Shown here: piece by piece, positions 1-7,569 of the stretch
Numbering within the stretch: position 1 is the stretch's first letter
How the letters are laid out: every line of letters begins with the position of its first letter
From: an uncultured Clostridia bacterium
Lineage (GTDB): Bacteria > Bacillota > Clostridia > Christensenellales > UBA1242
Direction: 5' to 3'
DNA length: 8,333 nucleotides
Assembly (NCBI GenBank): GCA_900554955.1
Contig: USJH01000045.1
Span: 1 to 8,333 of the forward strand
The notes under the pieces: model-generated
The model's database searches: none
What the model was told of the DNA's origin: nothing
What the model saw: only the letters and a program-made list of their open reading frames with translations
Translations under genes and position numbers: made by a program

Positions 1-1938
1 TGAAACAATTCTGAATGTGTTATATGGGTGCATGAAAGATGGTTTGTCGCCTTCTTTCAAGAAAAGTTCAAGTTGAAGTTCATTTTTAGCATAATCAAGA
101 ATAAATCTTTTCATTTCTGTAAACAAGTCTTGAACGTTTTCCGTTTGACTTGCAAACACAACTGCAAGATGTTTTTCTTCATTAACAAGATTTTCAGAAT
201 TAAGGCTTGGAGCAACTCTTCCAACACGAATGTCTGAAAGTGCATTTCTGTTTTCAGAAACAACTTTAAGCATTGTTGGAAGAAGTTCACTTCTAATTCC
301 ACTTTGACCAGCATTTGAACTGTCAAGAAGCTTTACAACGCTTTCACTTTCAATAAAGTGTGATTTATTGAAGTCTGCAAAGTTCCAGATGTGAGTTTGA
401 ACTTCGACAGCATCATATTTTACAGCAAGAAGCTTTTTCACTTCATATTCTTCCCTTACTTGAACATTAAGTTCAACAGGAGCCGGGTTAAAGCTGAGTG
501 GTGCAGGAACAATGTTGTCATAGCCATACATTCTTGCAATCTCTTCAACCAAATCTTCTTTCATTGAAACATCTTTAGTCGCACGATATGTTGGAACTTC
601 TGCAGTGATAACATCACCATTTTGCTTTACACCAAAACCAAGTGCTTTTAAAACTTTAACAATTTGTTTATCTTCGATTTGTGCACCAATTCTGCGTGAA
701 ATAAATTCAGATGTGATATCAATTGTTTTTTTATCGTAATGTTTTGAGTATACATCGGTAAATGAACTTGAAATAATAATGTTTTTATCGATATGTCTTA
801 AAACTTCCAAAAGTCTGCCAAGAGCAATGCTTGTAAGTTCTGGATCAAGTGATTTTTCATAACGTTGTGAAGCATCTGTAACAAGACCGATTGCTCTGCT
901 TGTTTTTCTGATCATTACAGGGTCGAAGTTTGCACTTTCAAATAAAACATTTGTTGTGTCGTCTGAAATTGATGCTTTAAGTCCACCCTTGATTCCAGCA
1001 ATTGCAACAGGAACTTTTTTGTCATCAGCAATAACAATCGCACCTTCTGGAATTTCATGTTCTTCGCCTTCCAAAGTTAAAAGGTTATCGCCTTTTACTG
1101 CCTTCAATACTTTAATTCCATGAACAACGTTATGATCAAAAGCATGCATAGGTTGTCCAGTTTCAAGCATGATATAGTTCGTAATATCTGCCAAGAGATT
1201 GATATCTCTCATTCCTGCATAGCACAAACGAATTGCCATTTGCATTGGAGATTTTTTAACAGTAACATTGTCAACAGCAATTCCGCCATAACGATAGCAA
1301 TCTGGATTGTTGTTCTCAATATCAAGTTTTTGAAGACCGTCAAATTTAGAAAGATCAATTGTTTCAAGTGGTTTAAGTTCCTTATCAAAAATTGCAGCAA
1401 ATTCACGAGACAAACCATAGTGACCCCAAAGGTCTGGACGATTTGTTAATGTTTTATTGTCAATTTCAAGAACAACATCGTCAACTGGCCAAACATTTTT
1501 AATGTCTTCACCTAGTGGAACATCTTCTTGAACGTCCATTATTCCGTCATCGTCTGCTCCAATTCCGAGCTCAGCAGCACTGCAACACATTCCGAAAGAT
1601 TCAACACCAACAAGCTTTGCTGGCTTAATTTTCATTCCAGAAACACAACCACCAACAGTCGCAACGCATGTTACCATTCCCACTCTAACGTTCGGAGCAC
1701 CACACACAATTTGAAGAATTTCTTTTTTAATGTCAACTTTCAAAATATGCAAATGATTTGATTCAGGGTGATTTTCACATTCGATAATTTTTCCAAAAAC
1801 AACACCATAGGTGTCTTTACCTTTTTCTTCATATCCTTCAATTTCAGCAGTTGCCAAATTGAATCTTTTAACAAGTTCTTCAGTTGAGATTCCGTCAAGG
1901 TTAACAAAATCTTTAATCCAATTCATTGAAATATACAT
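1..1938 (-). CDS. pheT: Phenylalanine--tRNA ligase beta subunit, C-terminal part cut off by the window edge
   Basis: Beta subunit of the cytoplasmic (alpha-beta)2 phenylalanyl-tRNA synthetase, which charges tRNA-Phe and edits Tyr-tRNA-Phe. The frame is open for 646 codons without a stop and leaves the window at base 1; family members are about 790-800 residues, so the end of the catalytic-like core and the C-terminal anticodon-binding FDX-ACB domain lie outside. Visible in order: an EMAP/OB-fold tRNA-binding domain (about residues 42-150, with VCGAPNVRVG at 78-87); the family hallmark TNRPDLWGHYGLSRE (165-179); the B3/B4 editing domain (about 207-365, with NLLADITNYIMLETGQPMHA at 247-266 and TDASQRYEKSLDP at 354-366); B5 (about 402-470, ending in EEIARMYGYDNI); then the start of the core. 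The start at 1938 is chosen because an AGGGGG SD (1952-1947) lies 8 nt upstream; a second in-frame ATG at codon 5 lacks such spacing. The SD overlaps the pheS stop, so translation is probably coupled. Confidence 0.97.
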   Translation of the reverse strand, partial: MYISMNWIKDFVNLDGISTEELVKRFNLATAEIEGYEEKGKDTYGVVFGKIIECENHPESNHLHILKVDIKKEILQIVCGAPNVRVGMVTCVATVGGCVSGMKIKPAKLVGVESFGMCCSAAELGIGADDDGIMDVQEDVPLGEDIKNVWPVDDVVLEIDNKTLTNRPDLWGHYGLSREFAAIFDKELKPLETIDLSKFDGLQKLDIENNNPDCYRYGGIAVDNVTVKKSPMQMAIRLCYAGMRDINLLADITNYIMLETGQPMHAFDHNVVHGIKVLKAVKGDNLLTLEGEEHEIPEGAIVIADDKKVPVAIAGIKGGLKASISDDTTNVLFESANFDPVMIRKTSRAIGLVTDASQRYEKSLDPELTSIALGRLLEVLRHIDKNIIISSSFTDVYSKHYDKKTIDITSEFISRRIGAQIEDKQIVKVLKALGFGVKQNGDVITAEVPTYRATKDVSMKEDLVEEIARMYGYDNIVPAPLSFNPAPVELNVQVREEYEVKKLLAVKYDAVEVQTHIWNFADFNKSHFIESESVVKLLDSSNAGQSGIRSELLPTMLKVVSENRNALSDIRVGRVAPSLNSENLVNEEKHLAVVFASQTENVQDLFTEMKRFILDYAKNELQLELFLKEGDKPSFMHPYNTFRIVS

Positions 1939-1950
1939 TCTTTTATCCCC

Positions 1951-2982
1951 CTAAATTTTTGTTCCATATTGGCTGAGAAGTTTGATATTTCCACTGTTAA
2001 GATAGCGAATGTCTTCAAGACCAGTTCTGATCATAACCAAGCGATCAAATCCAAGGCCAAATGCAAAACCATTATATTTATCAGGATCGATTCCTGCCAT
2101 TTTCAATACATTTGGATGAATCATTCCGCATGGGCAAAGTTCAAGCCAACCAGTTTTAGAACAAGAGTTGCAACCTTTTCCACCACAAAATGGGCATGTT
2201 GCATCAAGCTCAAATGAAGGCTCGGTGAATGGAAAAAATCCAGGACGAAGACGAACGTTAACATCTTTTTTGAAAACACCTTTAAGCATTTGTTTCATGA
2301 AATAAATAAGGTTCGCAACTGAAACATTTTCATCAACAACAACACCTTCAACTTGGAAAAATGTGTTTTCATGTGTCGCATCAAGTGCTTCGTTTCTGAA
2401 ACATCTTCCTGGGAAAATAACACGGCATTTTGGGCCATGAGTTCTTAAAATTCGGTTTTGAGCTGCAGATGTTTGTGTTTTCAACACTTCACCATTGTCA
2501 AGCCAAAATGTGTCTTGCATGTCACGTGCTGGGTGTGATGCAGGAACGTTAACCGAGTCAAAGTTGTTATATTCGGTTTCAATTTCATTTCCATCTTCAA
2601 CAATAAACCCCATTGAAACAAATGTGTCAATAATTTGTTTTTGAAGAATTGTTCTTGGTGAAAGTGCCCCAGTTTTTAAATCAAGCGGCAAAGTATAGTC
2701 AATTCTCTTGTCATTTTTAAGTTCTTCTTCAAGAGCAAGAGCTTCAACCTTTTCTTTAAGATTTTTAGATGTTTCTTCAACATTTGTTTTAAGTTGATTG
2801 ATAAGCATTCCAATTTCTTTCTTTTGGTCATTTGGAACAAGTCTGAAATCTGCCATTAAGTTTGTGATCTTACCTTTCTTGCCAAGAAATTCCAAACGCA
2901 AATTTTCAACATCTGCAAGAGATTTGACATTTTTACAGAACTCTTCAAATTCTTCTTTAAGTTTTAAGATTTTTTCTTTCAT
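1951..2982 (-). CDS. pheS: Phenylalanine--tRNA ligase alpha subunit
   Basis: Catalytic alpha subunit of phenylalanyl-tRNA synthetase, a class II enzyme. At 343 residues it has the usual full length. The N-terminal ~90 residues form the tRNA-binding coiled coil (charged heptad-like stretches around 1-20 and 55-90). The catalytic domain follows: HPARDMQDTFW (150-160), motif 2 around 187-214 (RVIFPGRCFRNEALDATHEN), FFPFTEPSFELD (249-260) and motif 3 FGLGFDRLVMIRTGLEDIRY (308-327). A Cys cluster CPFC-x4-CNSC (263-274) sits in the insertion before GMIHPNVL, as in many Firmicute PheS proteins; here there are also Cys283 and Cys285. The start at 2982 has an AAGGAG SD (2995-2990) 7 nt upstream and lies just after the T-box terminator. 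It is 12 nt from pheT and forms one operon with it, controlled by the Phe T-box leader. Confidence 0.98.
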   Translation of the reverse strand: MKEKILKLKEEFEEFCKNVKSLADVENLRLEFLGKKGKITNLMADFRLVPNDQKKEIGMLINQLKTNVEETSKNLKEKVEALALEEELKNDKRIDYTLPLDLKTGALSPRTILQKQIIDTFVSMGFIVEDGNEIETEYNNFDSVNVPASHPARDMQDTFWLDNGEVLKTQTSAAQNRILRTHGPKCRVIFPGRCFRNEALDATHENTFFQVEGVVVDENVSVANLIYFMKQMLKGVFKKDVNVRLRPGFFPFTEPSFELDATCPFCGGKGCNSCSKTGWLELCPCGMIHPNVLKMAGIDPDKYNGFAFGLGFDRLVMIRTGLEDIRYLNSGNIKLLSQYGTKI

Positions 2983-3000
2983 TTTTCTTCTCCTTCATAA

Positions 3001-3038
3001 AATAAAAGCGCCCATGGAGATTGACTCTCCAAGGACGC
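3001..3038 (-). terminator. T-box conditional intrinsic terminator
   Basis: Hairpin GCGUCCUUGGAG (3038-3027), 7-nt loop, CUCCAUGGGCGC (3019-3008), with one U-U mismatch and one G-U pair, followed by UUUUAUU (3007-3001). Its 5' arm shares GCGUCCUU with the antiterminator, so the two structures exclude each other. It ends 18 nt before the pheS start. Confidence 0.95.
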
Positions 3039-3241
3039 ATTGAAAGCGTGGTACCACCTTGTTTCACACAAAAAGTGCCTTATTTAAAGCCTTTCACGGG
3101 GCAATCCGTCTTGCCATTTCCTGCAAGCAACTCTTATGCCGAAATTCATTTTCAACTGAACCGCATTGTTTCACAGCCACGAACAACACTCTCTTTTAGG
3201 AATGAAGAAAACTACTTTGCATCGTCAACGTCTTTATTAAT
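3001..3241 (-). ncRNA. T-box riboswitch (tRNA-Phe responsive) in the pheST leader
   Basis: Transcription-attenuation leader that binds uncharged tRNA-Phe. Read on the minus strand, Stem I has ATGC (3222-3219) able to pair with GCAT (3139-3136), and TTCATT (3206-3201) with AATGAA (3150-3145). Between these helices lie an AGTA loop-E motif (3216-3213) and, opposite, TTTC (3144-3141). That loop contains UUU and UUC, both Phe codons, as specifier. The antiterminator is complete: AAGG (3060-3057), bulge UGGUACC (3056-3050), ACGC (3049-3046), loop, GCGU (3038-3035), CCUU (3034-3031). The UGGU of the bulge matches an ACCA acceptor end, fitting the A73 discriminator of tRNA-Phe. The competing terminator reuses GCGUCCUU. 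Established knowledge: uncharged tRNA stabilises the antiterminator and allows pheST expression. The upper end is set from the predicted transcription start; the distal Stem I and Stem II/III boundaries were not resolved by eye. Confidence 0.95.
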
Positions 3242-3247
3242 AAACAT

Positions 3248-3275
3248 ATTATAAACCAAAATGGCTTAAAGTCAA
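3248..3275 (-). promoter_or_regulatory. Sigma-A-type promoter of the T-box/pheST operon
   Basis: On the minus strand TTGACT (3275-3270) and TATAAT (3253-3248) are separated by 16 bp, close to the housekeeping consensus. The predicted transcription start is near 3241, just before Stem I. The -35 box begins only 8 nt past the yhbY stop codon, and no convincing intrinsic terminator lies between. Confidence 0.85.
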
Positions 3276-3283
3276 GCAAAAAA

Positions 3284-3577
3284 CTAATTTGCTTCAAGAA
3301 CATGTTTAACTTTCTTCTTCATTGAGAAGCGATAAACTACCAACTTTTTACCAATATGGCAAACAGGTTCTGCGTTAAGCTTTGTTGAAATTTCTTCAAG
3401 CATTGCTTTATAATCTTCATCACTTGAAAGAACAGAAATTTTAACAAGTTCTTTAGCATCAAGTTCCATTGAAATTTGAGAAAGAACATTATCAGAGATT
3501 CCTTCTTTACCAATAATCACAGTTGCATCAATCTGACTTGCAAGTGCACGAAGCTTTGCACGAGTTTTAGAATCCAT
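3284..3577 (-). CDS. yhbY: YhbY-family RNA-binding protein (CRM domain)
   Basis: Small CRM-domain protein of 97 residues, the normal size for bacterial YhbY, which associates with pre-50S ribosomal particles. The KH-like fold is recognisable from VIIGKEGISDNVLSQI (20-35), with the GxxG loop as GKEG (23-26), then the ELVKI strand (43-47) and the conserved end HIGKKLVVYR (74-83). The start at 3577 is chosen because AAAGGAG lies just upstream (overlapping the obg stop) and the protein then begins MDSKTRAKLRALA, as in the family. An in-frame ATG further upstream (3655) would overlap obg by 68 nt and add an unrelated leader peptide. The gap to obg is 10 nt, so the two are almost certainly co-transcribed and coupled; obg-yhbY adjacency fits a shared role in large-subunit assembly. 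Confidence 0.95.
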   Translation of the reverse strand: MDSKTRAKLRALASQIDATVIIGKEGISDNVLSQISMELDAKELVKISVLSSDEDYKAMLEEISTKLNAEPVCHIGKKLVVYRFSMKKKVKHVLEAN

Positions 3578-3587
3578 ATACACTCCT

Positions 3588-4877
<1,290 letters not shown>

Positions 4878-4883
4878 TTACTT

Positions 4884-5513
4884 TTATTTTTTGATTAATT
4901 TTTGATATTCATTGCAATATTGTTTAAACTTGCAAATTTCACATTTTGGATTTCTTGCAGTGCAAACATATCTTCCGTGAAGCACCAATGCATAGTGTGT
5001 GCTGCTCCAATACTTTTTAGGCAAGATATTTTCAAGTTGTAATTGTGTTTTTTCTGGAGTGTTCGCTTTTGCAAGACCAAGTCTGTTTGAAACGCGAAAA
5101 ACGTGAGTGTCAACTGCAATTGCTGGCTGACCATATACCATTGAAACAACAACATTTGCAGTTTTTTCACCAACTCCACGAAGAGATTTAAGTTCTTGTT
5201 TTGTTTTTGGAAAATTTCCACCAAACTTAGTCAAAATATCTTGCGATATACTTTTAATTGCAAGAGCTTTATTGTGATAAAATCCACAACTCCTGATTTC
5301 ATTTTCAATTGTTTCAAGTGGAAGCGATGCAAAATCTTCAGGAGTTTTATATCTTTTAAACATTTCTTTTGTAACTTGATTTACACGTTTATCAGTGCAC
5401 TGAGCAGAAAGCACAACAGCAACAAGCAACTGAAATGGTGTTTCATATTCAAGTTCACACTTTGCATCTTTATATTCGTTTTGAATTTCTTCTATAAGTT
5501 TTTTATTGTTCAT
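4884..5513 (-). CDS. nth: Endonuclease III (DNA glycosylase/AP lyase)
   Basis: Base-excision-repair enzyme that removes oxidised pyrimidines and cleaves the resulting abasic site by beta-elimination. It is 209 residues, matching the family. VLSAQCTDKRVN (34-45) is the conserved N-terminal helix region. The helix-hairpin-helix is LRGVGEKTANVV (111-122), containing catalytic Lys117, and Asp135 in AVDTHVFR is the second catalytic residue. These correspond to Lys120 and Asp138 of the E. coli enzyme. The [4Fe-4S] cluster loop is intact: C-x6-C-x2-C-x5-C at 184, 191, 194 and 200. The start ATG shares one base with the stop of the upstream HTH gene (TAATG) and has only a weak purine stretch before it, so it probably depends on translational coupling. 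It lies 18 nt upstream of obg. Confidence 0.98.
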   Translation of the reverse strand: MNNKKLIEEIQNEYKDAKCELEYETPFQLLVAVVLSAQCTDKRVNQVTKEMFKRYKTPEDFASLPLETIENEIRSCGFYHNKALAIKSISQDILTKFGGNFPKTKQELKSLRGVGEKTANVVVSMVYGQPAIAVDTHVFRVSNRLGLAKANTPEKTQLQLENILPKKYWSSTHYALVLHGRYVCTARNPKCEICKFKQYCNEYQKLIKK

Positions 5514-5863
5514 TATCTGATGTTCTTTGTTTTCTCATAGATTTGTTCATAATGAAGAAGAGTTACAGCATCGTTAAAGTTACGAATGTTAAGGCCTGTA
5601 AGTTTTTGAATTTTATCAATTCTATAAAGCAAAGTGTTGCGGTGCATAAAAGTGCTTCTGCTTGTTTCACTGATGTTAAGATTATTTGCAAAAAATTCAT
5701 CAATGCTTTGGCGAAGTTCAACATCTTTAAAAATGTCTATAAGGTTCTTAGTAAGATATGTGTCTGCAAGTTCAACCTTTTCATCACCATTGAGATATTT
5801 ATACACTTTTTCCATGAAATCTATCTTTTTATTCGATCTTTTATTTTCAGCAGAATTAGCCAT
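5513..5863 (-). CDS. Stand-alone PucR/CdaR-type helix-turn-helix protein
   Basis: A 116-residue protein. Its C-terminal half (about 48-106) matches the HTH_30 domain usually found at the end of PucR/CdaR-family transcription factors: FFANNLNISETSRSTFMHRN (57-76), then TLLYRIDKIQKLTGLNIRNF (77-96). The N-terminal ~45 residues are polar and lysine-rich and show none of the sensory or GGDEF-like domains that precede this HTH in full-length regulators. There is no sign that a longer gene was broken: a promoter (5921-5894) and a good SD (AAAGGAG, ending shortly before ATG 5863) sit directly upstream. It is the first gene of the HTH-nth-obg-yhbY cluster and overlaps nth by 1 nt. It could be an autoregulator of this operon or act elsewhere; its target is unknown. 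The HTH assignment is firm, the function is not. Confidence 0.85.
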   Translation of the reverse strand: MANSAENKRSNKKIDFMEKVYKYLNGDEKVELADTYLTKNLIDIFKDVELRQSIDEFFANNLNISETSRSTFMHRNTLLYRIDKIQKLTGLNIRNFNDAVTLLHYEQIYEKTKNIR

Positions 5864-5893
5864 TTTTCTCTCCTTTGTTTTTATTCATGATAT

Positions 5894-5921
5894 AGTATAA
5901 CAAATTTCGTGTAAAAATCAA
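5894..5921 (-). promoter_or_regulatory. Sigma-A-type promoter for the HTH-nth-obg-yhbY operon
   Basis: On the minus strand TTGATT (5921-5916) and TATACT (5899-5894) have a 16-bp spacer. The predicted start near 5887 gives a leader of about 24 nt containing the SD of the HTH gene. The -35 box begins 4 nt after the stop codon of the ABC-type ATPase gene, with no terminator between. Confidence 0.75.
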
Positions 5922-5925
5922 TTGT

Positions 5926-6930
5926 TTATAAAACTTTAATAAAAGTATTTTTATCAAAAATAAAAATTTGATTATTTTCAACTAAAGTGTTCAATTTTTC
6001 ATCAGACAAATCATCGATTTTTACAAAAGAAACAACTGTAACTTCCATTTGCTCACTTTCAAGCAATTTTTGCTTTTCTAAAATGTAATTAAAATTTGCA
6101 CCAAGTTTTATTTGTCGAAGATTTTTTACATCAACAATTTTATTCTTTTTATAAACAAATTCTTGATCTAGTAAATAATAATTATTCCCATCAAACATTA
6201 AACTATAATCTTTTTTATAGTTTTCAAAAAAGTCGCAAGCAAACAAATCAATTGGATTTTTCTTTAACGTTTCAATATCATCGATTTTATAATTTTTGCC
6301 AAAACTAAAATAAAAATATTGATTTGCAATTTTAAGCTGGTTTTTAGAATTTTCAACATAAATCATAGATGTTTGAGCACTTTTTTCATTAAAAAGTGTT
6401 AAAATTGCGTTTTTTATAAAAATACAATCTTCCTCGTTTTCACCTTTAAACAAATCATCAAGCAAAATCAATTGAGGCTTTTTAATGAAGCACCTTACAA
6501 GCGTAAACACCTTTTGCTTTGCGCTGGAAAGTTTTTTCATTTTGGTGTTTAATGGTTCATTAATACCAAATTTATTCAAAACTGAAACAGCAATATTTTC
6601 ATCAAAAGGTTTGTTTATCACATCAAACAAAAACTTCAAATTTTGGTAAATTGTCTTATTAAAAAATATTACAGGATCAGACGGAATATAAGAAAAATTT
6701 CTTTCTTCAAGAGAAATTAACTCTGCATTTTTCTTGTCAAAAAACATAGTGCCGGCATATTGTTTTTCAAGACCAGAGATAATTCGAAGAAGACTTGTTT
6801 TCCCCGCTCCTTCACCACCAAGTAAAGCAAGATTTTCACCACCATTAAGCTCACATGAAAAATCAACCACAGAAAGCGGTCTTTTAATATATCCAAAAGA
6901 AAGATGATTGATTAATAGTATCATAACCAT
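5926..6930 (-). CDS. Divergent ABC-type ATPase with degenerate catalytic motifs and C-terminal extension
   Basis: A 334-residue protein beginning with an ABC nucleotide-binding domain (about 1-215). An aromatic A-loop-like Tyr14 sits in LSFGYIKRPLS, and Walker A is intact as GGEGAGKTS (38-46). The remaining motifs are altered. The Q-loop region reads YIPSDPVIF (81-89) with Ser where Gln is normal. The signature is LSSAKQK (134-140) rather than LSGGQ. Walker B is LILLDD (154-159) with Asp159 at the catalytic Glu position. The H-loop region is YVENS (191-195) with Asn194 at the usual His. About 120 further residues form a C-terminal region I do not recognise; its position recalls the regulatory domain of MalK-type subunits. 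No permease or binding protein is in view. ATP binding is plausible; weak or absent hydrolysis is inference. There is no SD; ATG 6924 (MILLINHLSFGY) is an alternative start. The reading frame is intact, so I do not call it a pseudogene. Confidence 0.8.
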   Translation of the reverse strand: MVMILLINHLSFGYIKRPLSVVDFSCELNGGENLALLGGEGAGKTSLLRIISGLEKQYAGTMFFDKKNAELISLEERNFSYIPSDPVIFFNKTIYQNLKFLFDVINKPFDENIAVSVLNKFGINEPLNTKMKKLSSAKQKVFTLVRCFIKKPQLILLDDLFKGENEEDCIFIKNAILTLFNEKSAQTSMIYVENSKNQLKIANQYFYFSFGKNYKIDDIETLKKNPIDLFACDFFENYKKDYSLMFDGNNYYLLDQEFVYKKNKIVDVKNLRQIKLGANFNYILEKQKLLESEQMEVTVVSFVKIDDLSDEKLNTLVENNQIFIFDKNTFIKVL

Positions 6931-6982
6931 ATTTTACACTATTTTTCTGAATTTGAAAATCTTTTTTTGAATATAGTTTAAC
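6931..6982. promoter_or_regulatory. 52-bp divergent promoter region, possibly producing leaderless mRNAs
   Basis: Region between the divergent ABC-type ATPase gene and the membrane-anchored protein gene. On the plus strand TATAGT (6972-6977) lies 5 nt before ATG 6983. On the minus strand TAAAAT (6936-6931) directly precedes ATG 6930, so a start 7 nt downstream would fall on the second in-frame ATG (6924). Neither gene has an SD. No good -35 box is visible on either strand, and such hexamers are frequent in AT-rich DNA. Confidence 0.4.
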
Positions 6983-7498
6983 ATGAACAAAAATCTGTTT
7001 ATTTCATTGCTTTCAACATTATTAATATTGAATATTGTGCTTATATCAACACTTTTCTTTTCGCTTGGTCAAAAATCAAACTCAAAACCAATCTTTAAAG
7101 CATTTCAAAATGCAACAATGCAAATTAATGTTGTTGAAGAATCTTCACTTAAACCAATTGATAATGCAACCGTATGCATCGTTGAAGCAAGACACTATGA
7201 AAACACAAACAAATATGGCAGAACCGGTTTTATGTCGGGTCCAATCATCAAGACAAACAACTATTCATTATCAAACATTCCAGACTATGGATCTCTTACA
7301 ATTTTGATTTATAAAACTGGATATTCAGACAACTTGACATTCAATTTTCACATTATGCCAAAAACCATAAGTGTTGGACTTACAATAAGGCTTCACCCAA
7401 TAATTAACAAAGAAGATTTAGAGCCAACAATAAATGGAATATGCCCAGACCCTGGGTTTTGTAAAAATTTGATAAAACTATACAAAAAAAATTTTTAA
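6983..7498 (+). CDS. Membrane-anchored extracytoplasmic protein with probable beta-sandwich domain
   Basis: A 171-residue hypothetical protein. Residues 5-28 are strongly hydrophobic after MNKN, forming an N-terminal signal anchor or signal peptide; there is no lipobox Cys. Residues about 45-135 have the strand-rich pattern of carboxypeptidase-regulatory-like/transthyretin-like domains: INVVEESSLKPIDNATVCIV (48-67), a TNKYGRTG turn (75-82), YSLSNIPDYGSLTILIYKTG (94-113), then YSDNLTFNF. The C-terminal tail contains CPDPGFC (154-160), whose two Cys could form a disulfide outside the cell. It is transcribed divergently from the ABC-type ATPase gene across 52 bp, so the two may be functionally linked, but nothing in the sequence proves this. 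It has at least eight ATA Ile codons, a codon absent from neighbouring hpf, which suggests lower expression or different ancestry. The ATG is chosen because the hydrophobic segment follows directly; there is no SD. Function unknown. Confidence 0.75.
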   Translation: MNKNLFISLLSTLLILNIVLISTLFFSLGQKSNSKPIFKAFQNATMQINVVEESSLKPIDNATVCIVEARHYENTNKYGRTGFMSGPIIKTNNYSLSNIPDYGSLTILIYKTGYSDNLTFNFHIMPKTISVGLTIRLHPIINKEDLEPTINGICPDPGFCKNLIKLYKKNF

Positions 7499-7532
7499 GG
7501 CATTATTTTAGTAGATTAATTTGAAAGATATG

Positions 7533-7541
7533 TGATATAAT
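7533..7541 (+). promoter_or_regulatory. Extended -10 promoter of hpf
   Basis: TGATATAAT is a perfect extended -10 (TG-N-TATAAT, hexamer 7536-7541). The predicted start near 7548 gives a leader of about 22 nt. The -35 region (around TAGATT, 7512-7517) is poor, which is tolerated with an extended -10. No clear alternative-sigma (sigma-B or sigma-H) signature was recognised. Confidence 0.75.
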
Positions 7542-7551
7542 CCTTATATCA
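7533..7551. repeat. 19-bp perfect palindrome over the hpf -10: candidate operator
   Basis: TGATATAA (7533-7540), spacer TCC, TTATATCA (7544-7551): both 8-bp arms match exactly. It covers the extended -10 and the probable transcription start, a classic position for a repressor site. Because most of it lies upstream of the predicted start, it would act as DNA rather than as an RNA hairpin. AT-rich composition raises the chance of coincidence. Confidence 0.45.
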
Positions 7552-7569
7552 ATTAAGGAGGAATTTATT

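Noticed and set aside
1..1938. Possible broken pheT, since no complete reading frame is contained in this region
   Set aside because: Translation of the minus strand from 1938 to 1 is open for 646 codons with all expected domains. The gene simply leaves the window.
2164..2200. PheS Cys cluster (CxxC-x4-CxxC) as an unusual inserted zinc site
   Set aside because: Similar Cys pairs occur at this place in many Firmicute PheS proteins, so it is not notable by itself.
28..3254. Short open frames on both strands within pheS, pheT and the T-box leader
   Set aside because: They lie in other frames of conserved genes or in the structured leader, lack SD sites, and encode low-complexity or Cys/Phe-rich peptides without family resemblance.
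3248..3267. Weak hairpin AAGCC/GGTTT between yhbY and the T-box leader as a possible terminator
   Set aside because: The stem is only 5 bp with a G-U pair, no U-tract follows, and it lies within the promoter spacer.
5888..5894. TATATCA just after the -10 of the HTH promoter, also found as one arm of the hpf palindrome (7545-7551)
   Set aside because: A 7-bp AT-rich match next to a -10 is easily chance, and the second arm of the palindrome is absent here. It is not enough to propose a shared regulator.
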